Positions 61,231 through 64,000 of a stretch of 64,000 nucleotides of DNA are shown here, piece after piece. The stretch's first letter is position 1, and each line of letters opens with the position of its first letter. Source of the stretch: Serilophus lunatus (taxonomy: Eukaryota; Chordata; Aves; Passeriformes; Eurylaimidae); the NCBI GenBank assembly GCA_013399895.1, contig VXBA01001184.1, positions 248,001 through 312,000 on the forward strand, in the 5' to 3' direction. The notes beneath the pieces are model-generated. The model was given only the letters and a program-made list of their open reading frames with translations. It was not told where the DNA came from and did no database searches. A program made the position numbers and the translations under genes.

Positions 61231-63160
61231 TCGGTTACATGAAAATGATTAAGTCAAGGAGAATGCTGAATCAATTACAGTATCTCAGAAATGATCCTTC
61301 TACTGATACCACACATTGCTAAGGCTCAATTGTCAAGTTCCTGTACAAATGAAGGTCTCCAGAGTTCTCATTTCTGATATAGTAATTACTGTTTATAGAG
61401 GTTAGAAAACAATTTATCATCTTTAAGGAGCATACGATAGCAAAGAAGATGTAATTTTATTTTAAAAACACAGAAGATAGTAAGTAATAGCTGCTGTTTT
61501 GATCTGCTAATTTATTCCAGCTATCTGGAGCAGTAATTTTATCTTTAATTTACATCAATCCTTCTCAGACACATTTACTCCGAAAACTTAACAAGAAAAT
61601 TAATTGAACTGAATTAAAAAGACTCACTAAAAGCACTACAGAAGCTGATGAGGCCAACACCAAAGAGAAGATACTAATAAAGAAGTATTTCTTGCAAAAA
61701 TACCATCATCCTGAAATTGCTCTGAAAAAGAAACACTGGTGGCTTTCTTCTGAACCACTTATTTCTATTTTCAACATGATTAAAGAAAAGGCAAGTATTT
61801 TCCTGCTTCTCTCCAATAGAAGGAAGAGCAAAATTGGACACTACAAGGGCATAGTTGAGGCAAAGCAGTGTTTTAAAACATCTAATACTTTGAGATACCT
61901 GCCTCATTCAGGGTAAAATGTAGTAAAGTTAACCAATCCTCAATTCTACAAAAGAAGACTTAAAAAAAAAATAATTACAGCACTTATAATTTAAGGATGA
62001 TGCAATAAATTCAAATGGCTTTACTTTGAGGCTTCATATTGCCAAAAAAGAAAAAGTGAAAAAAACAATAAAAAATTAACATCCTCATTAATGGTCTGGA
62101 TCCTTTTACAGCTGAAGGAAATTTTGCTGTCTTCTCTTCTAGGGAAGTGTGCCCAGATCCATCCCAGGCCAGCAGGAATCACTAACAGGAGCTGAGCAGT
62201 GGTGTCCAGCAGCATCCTTAATACCCCACCATGTAAATAGGGATATTAGCACTTGAATCTCACAGCAGTTTGGGAAGATGTATGAAATAAGAGAGGCTAA
62301 AATACACAGAAATACTAAATCTCAACCAATCCTTGAGGAAATTACATCCAAAGTGAACACATTTGTCTTCCAAGATACTTTCCTTATGCTTGATTTGAAT
62401 CTTCACTGCTGTGACTCCATTTCCCTTGCTCCAGTCAACCCACAGTGTTACCCTGAACATCAGTCATTTTCATATACATATCACAACACTCCCCAACACC
62501 TTAACTGCTCCCTGAAAATATACTTTACCTTTGGTACTGTATATACCTCTGCTCTGAAACCAACTCCTTTTCACTTAATGTTATTGATGTATTTGTAGGT
62601 ATTCCTTTGATTTCTTTCCAATCTCACAGTATTTTTTTAACATTTCCAGAAGCGAACATAAAGTGCATCTTTGTTTAAAGAAATGTATCAGTGGTGTGAT
62701 CCCCCTAATACAGTGTAAATAGGATTTGTTATTGTTGTTGCTTAACAGCAATATTGTTGTTGTTTTTTCTGTTTGATTTATTTATTGAGGTTGTTCAGTT
62801 CTTTCTGCTCCTCTGTGGTTTTGTGCCTTCAATGGTATTTGAAACTAAACTGTATCACACAAAAATTTAATGAAAATGCTGAGTGTCTTCTTCTTCCAGA
62901 ACATTAAAGATGATGTTAATCCAGGCCAAATTTAAAATCTGCCCCATGATACTTCATTAGACACTTCTTCACAGTTTAACATACCTGGTCAAATTTATTC
63001 TTGTTACAAAAAAGAGTAAATTCAATGAATTTAAAAACCTGGACCTGCGAATGCAAGCAATGACTGGCCCATTACCTTTCGTCATTAGCCTGTATTTGTA
63101 AGCAAGTACTCAATTTACATTTGCCATTCAAGCATAACCTGAGCTCCATTTGATGTTCTC
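61231..63160. other. intron or intergenic sequence, nothing recognised
   Basis: AT-rich unique sequence. A minus-strand AATAAA (plus TTTATT near 62995) lies about 165 bp beyond the stop of the ORF at 63161-63412; it could be a poly(A) signal only if that ORF is a terminal exon. Confidence 0.4.
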
Positions 63161-63412
63161 CTATTTAAAAGCCTTGATGAGTTTTGCTTTATAAACTACC
63201 TCAGCACCTCTAATTGTAACCTCAAGGCCCTTCTGAAAACCTGCATTCACGAGAGCCAGGACAGTTGTATGACGGGTCCTGTCTCCTTCTTCCGCTTCAA
63301 CCTGCTGTCTGATAGTTTTATATGATCCTTTCCGCTTCTCCCAAGGGGACAAAGAGGCTGGTCTTATACATTTGCCGTTTGTACAGATGCTAGCTGGATG
63401 TGGCTCCTCAGG
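63161..63412 (-). other. 84-codon exon-like ORF, coding status uncertain
   Basis: On the minus strand this 84-codon ORF starts with ATG and ends with TAG, and its frame is open further upstream to an acceptor-like CCAAATCCCTTCTAAG near 63413. The peptide includes CTNGKCI, WEKRKGSYKTIRQQVEAEEG and LALVNAGFQKGLEVTIRGAE. It holds at least five CpG sites, high for this region, and is charged rather than hydrophobic. It could be an exon of the minus-strand gene, a terminal exon of another gene (see the downstream AATAAA), or an old repeat-derived frame. I cannot name a family. Confidence 0.35.
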
Positions 63413-63512
63413 CAAGCACTTAGAAGGGATTTGGAATTAGCAAGTATTGCAAAGATCAAGTTAGGTGCAAAATGTAGTGGGGGAAGATGGCAATATATTT
63501 TAAGTCTTCAAA

Positions 63513-63648
63513 ACAAAACAAAACAAACACAGAAATCAACCAACCAACTCCCCCCCCACACACACGCACACACTCAAATCAAGAAAAAAAAACAACAAAA
63601 AACAACAACAAAAAAAACCCCACAAGCCACAAAACTAAAAAGAAAAAA
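63513..63648. repeat. A-rich / CA-rich simple repeat region
   Basis: AAACAAAACAAAACAAAC, then an eight-C run, a short CACACACGCACACAC stretch, then A-rich text with AAC units. Compound low-complexity DNA lying just before a CR1 tail. Confidence 0.85.
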
Positions 63649-63700
63649 AGTGACTTTGCAGATCAAAGAACTTTTGAGTCTGAAATCCCTTTAAACTACA

Positions 63701-63804
63701 GGATCGGGCTTTGAGCAACTAGGTCTAGTGGAAGGTGCCCCTGCCCATGGCAGGGGTGGCCATGGGCACCCCTTTAACCCAAATCATTCTATGACTCTAT
63801 GATT
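63701..63804 (+). mobile_element. CR1 3'-end fragment with altered tail
   Basis: GGATCGGGCTTTGAGCAACT, AGGTCTAGTGGAAGGTGCCC, CTGCCCATGGCAGGGGTGG, then CATTCTATGACTCTATGATT at the end. The usual 'ttggaactagatgatctttaaggtc' block is missing; in its place is a second copy of a CCATGGGCACCCC-type word, making a nested inverted repeat. Confidence 0.9.
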
Positions 63805-64000
63805 CACAATCTTTCTCCTTACTTCTGACCATGTACTGCTTTTCACTTTACTTCTTCAATGACTCTAAATTATGTACTCTAGGCCAAATACTAAACACCA
63901 GTAGTATTCAGAGAATAAAAGACAGTAAATAGTCCTCTTCTTTCTTTTCCTTCAAGAAAAGCACTCTGTCCATTGTCAACATGATATTGCACAAAGCATG
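63805..64000. other. window edge, nothing recognised
   Basis: Unique AT-rich sequence after the CR1 tail. Confidence 0.4.

Noticed and set aside
1..64000. tRNA, rRNA, CRISPR, operon or bacterial mobile element
   Set aside because: Looked for by eye and none found; composition and repeats are those of bird nuclear DNA. A tRNAscan or Rfam search would be needed to exclude small RNA genes.

Overview
This window looks like ordinary bird nuclear DNA: AT-rich, with no operons and no long intact reading frames. It holds many copies of the avian CR1 LINE and one long terminal repeat (LTR) of a type common in bird genomes. No bacterial, plasmid, phage or CRISPR feature was seen. The repeat names are recalled by pattern, not checked against a database.

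Genes. The coding content I can support is a handful of short exons, mostly without a start codon. On the plus strand, 3887-4021 and 8184-8254 join in frame and end at a stop followed by AATAAA; this looks like the 3' end of a gene that begins upstream. On the minus strand, 58241-58328, 56946-57026, 56158-56250, 11140-11199 and 10911-10946 are phase-compatible and run into a stop, so they look like the last five exons of a second gene. The two genes would be tail to tail, about 2 kb apart between their poly(A) signals. I recognise neither product. All exon calls rest on splice motifs, phase and peptide appearance, and need RNA or homology support.

Layout. 1-3886: upstream sequence or intron, nothing firm. 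3887-8380: plus-gene end, whose last intron holds three CR1 copies (4693-7957), one a nearly complete but dead ORF2. 8381-10382: intergenic, with a solo LTR at 9712-10275 flanked by a perfect 5-bp target duplication. 10383-11199: minus-gene end. 11200-56157: one apparent intron of about 45 kb, with six CR1 pieces (five of them clustered at 29.7-34.2 kb), microsatellites, homopolymer runs and one sharp CpG island (53510-53800). 56158-58328: three minus-gene exons. 58329-64000: upstream part of the same gene or its introns, with two more CR1 tails and an exon-like ORF at 63161-63412.

No new biological system is evident. The best leads are the CpG island inside the long intron, the two unidentified gene ends, the solo LTR between them, and several exon-like segments that could be nested or alternative exons.
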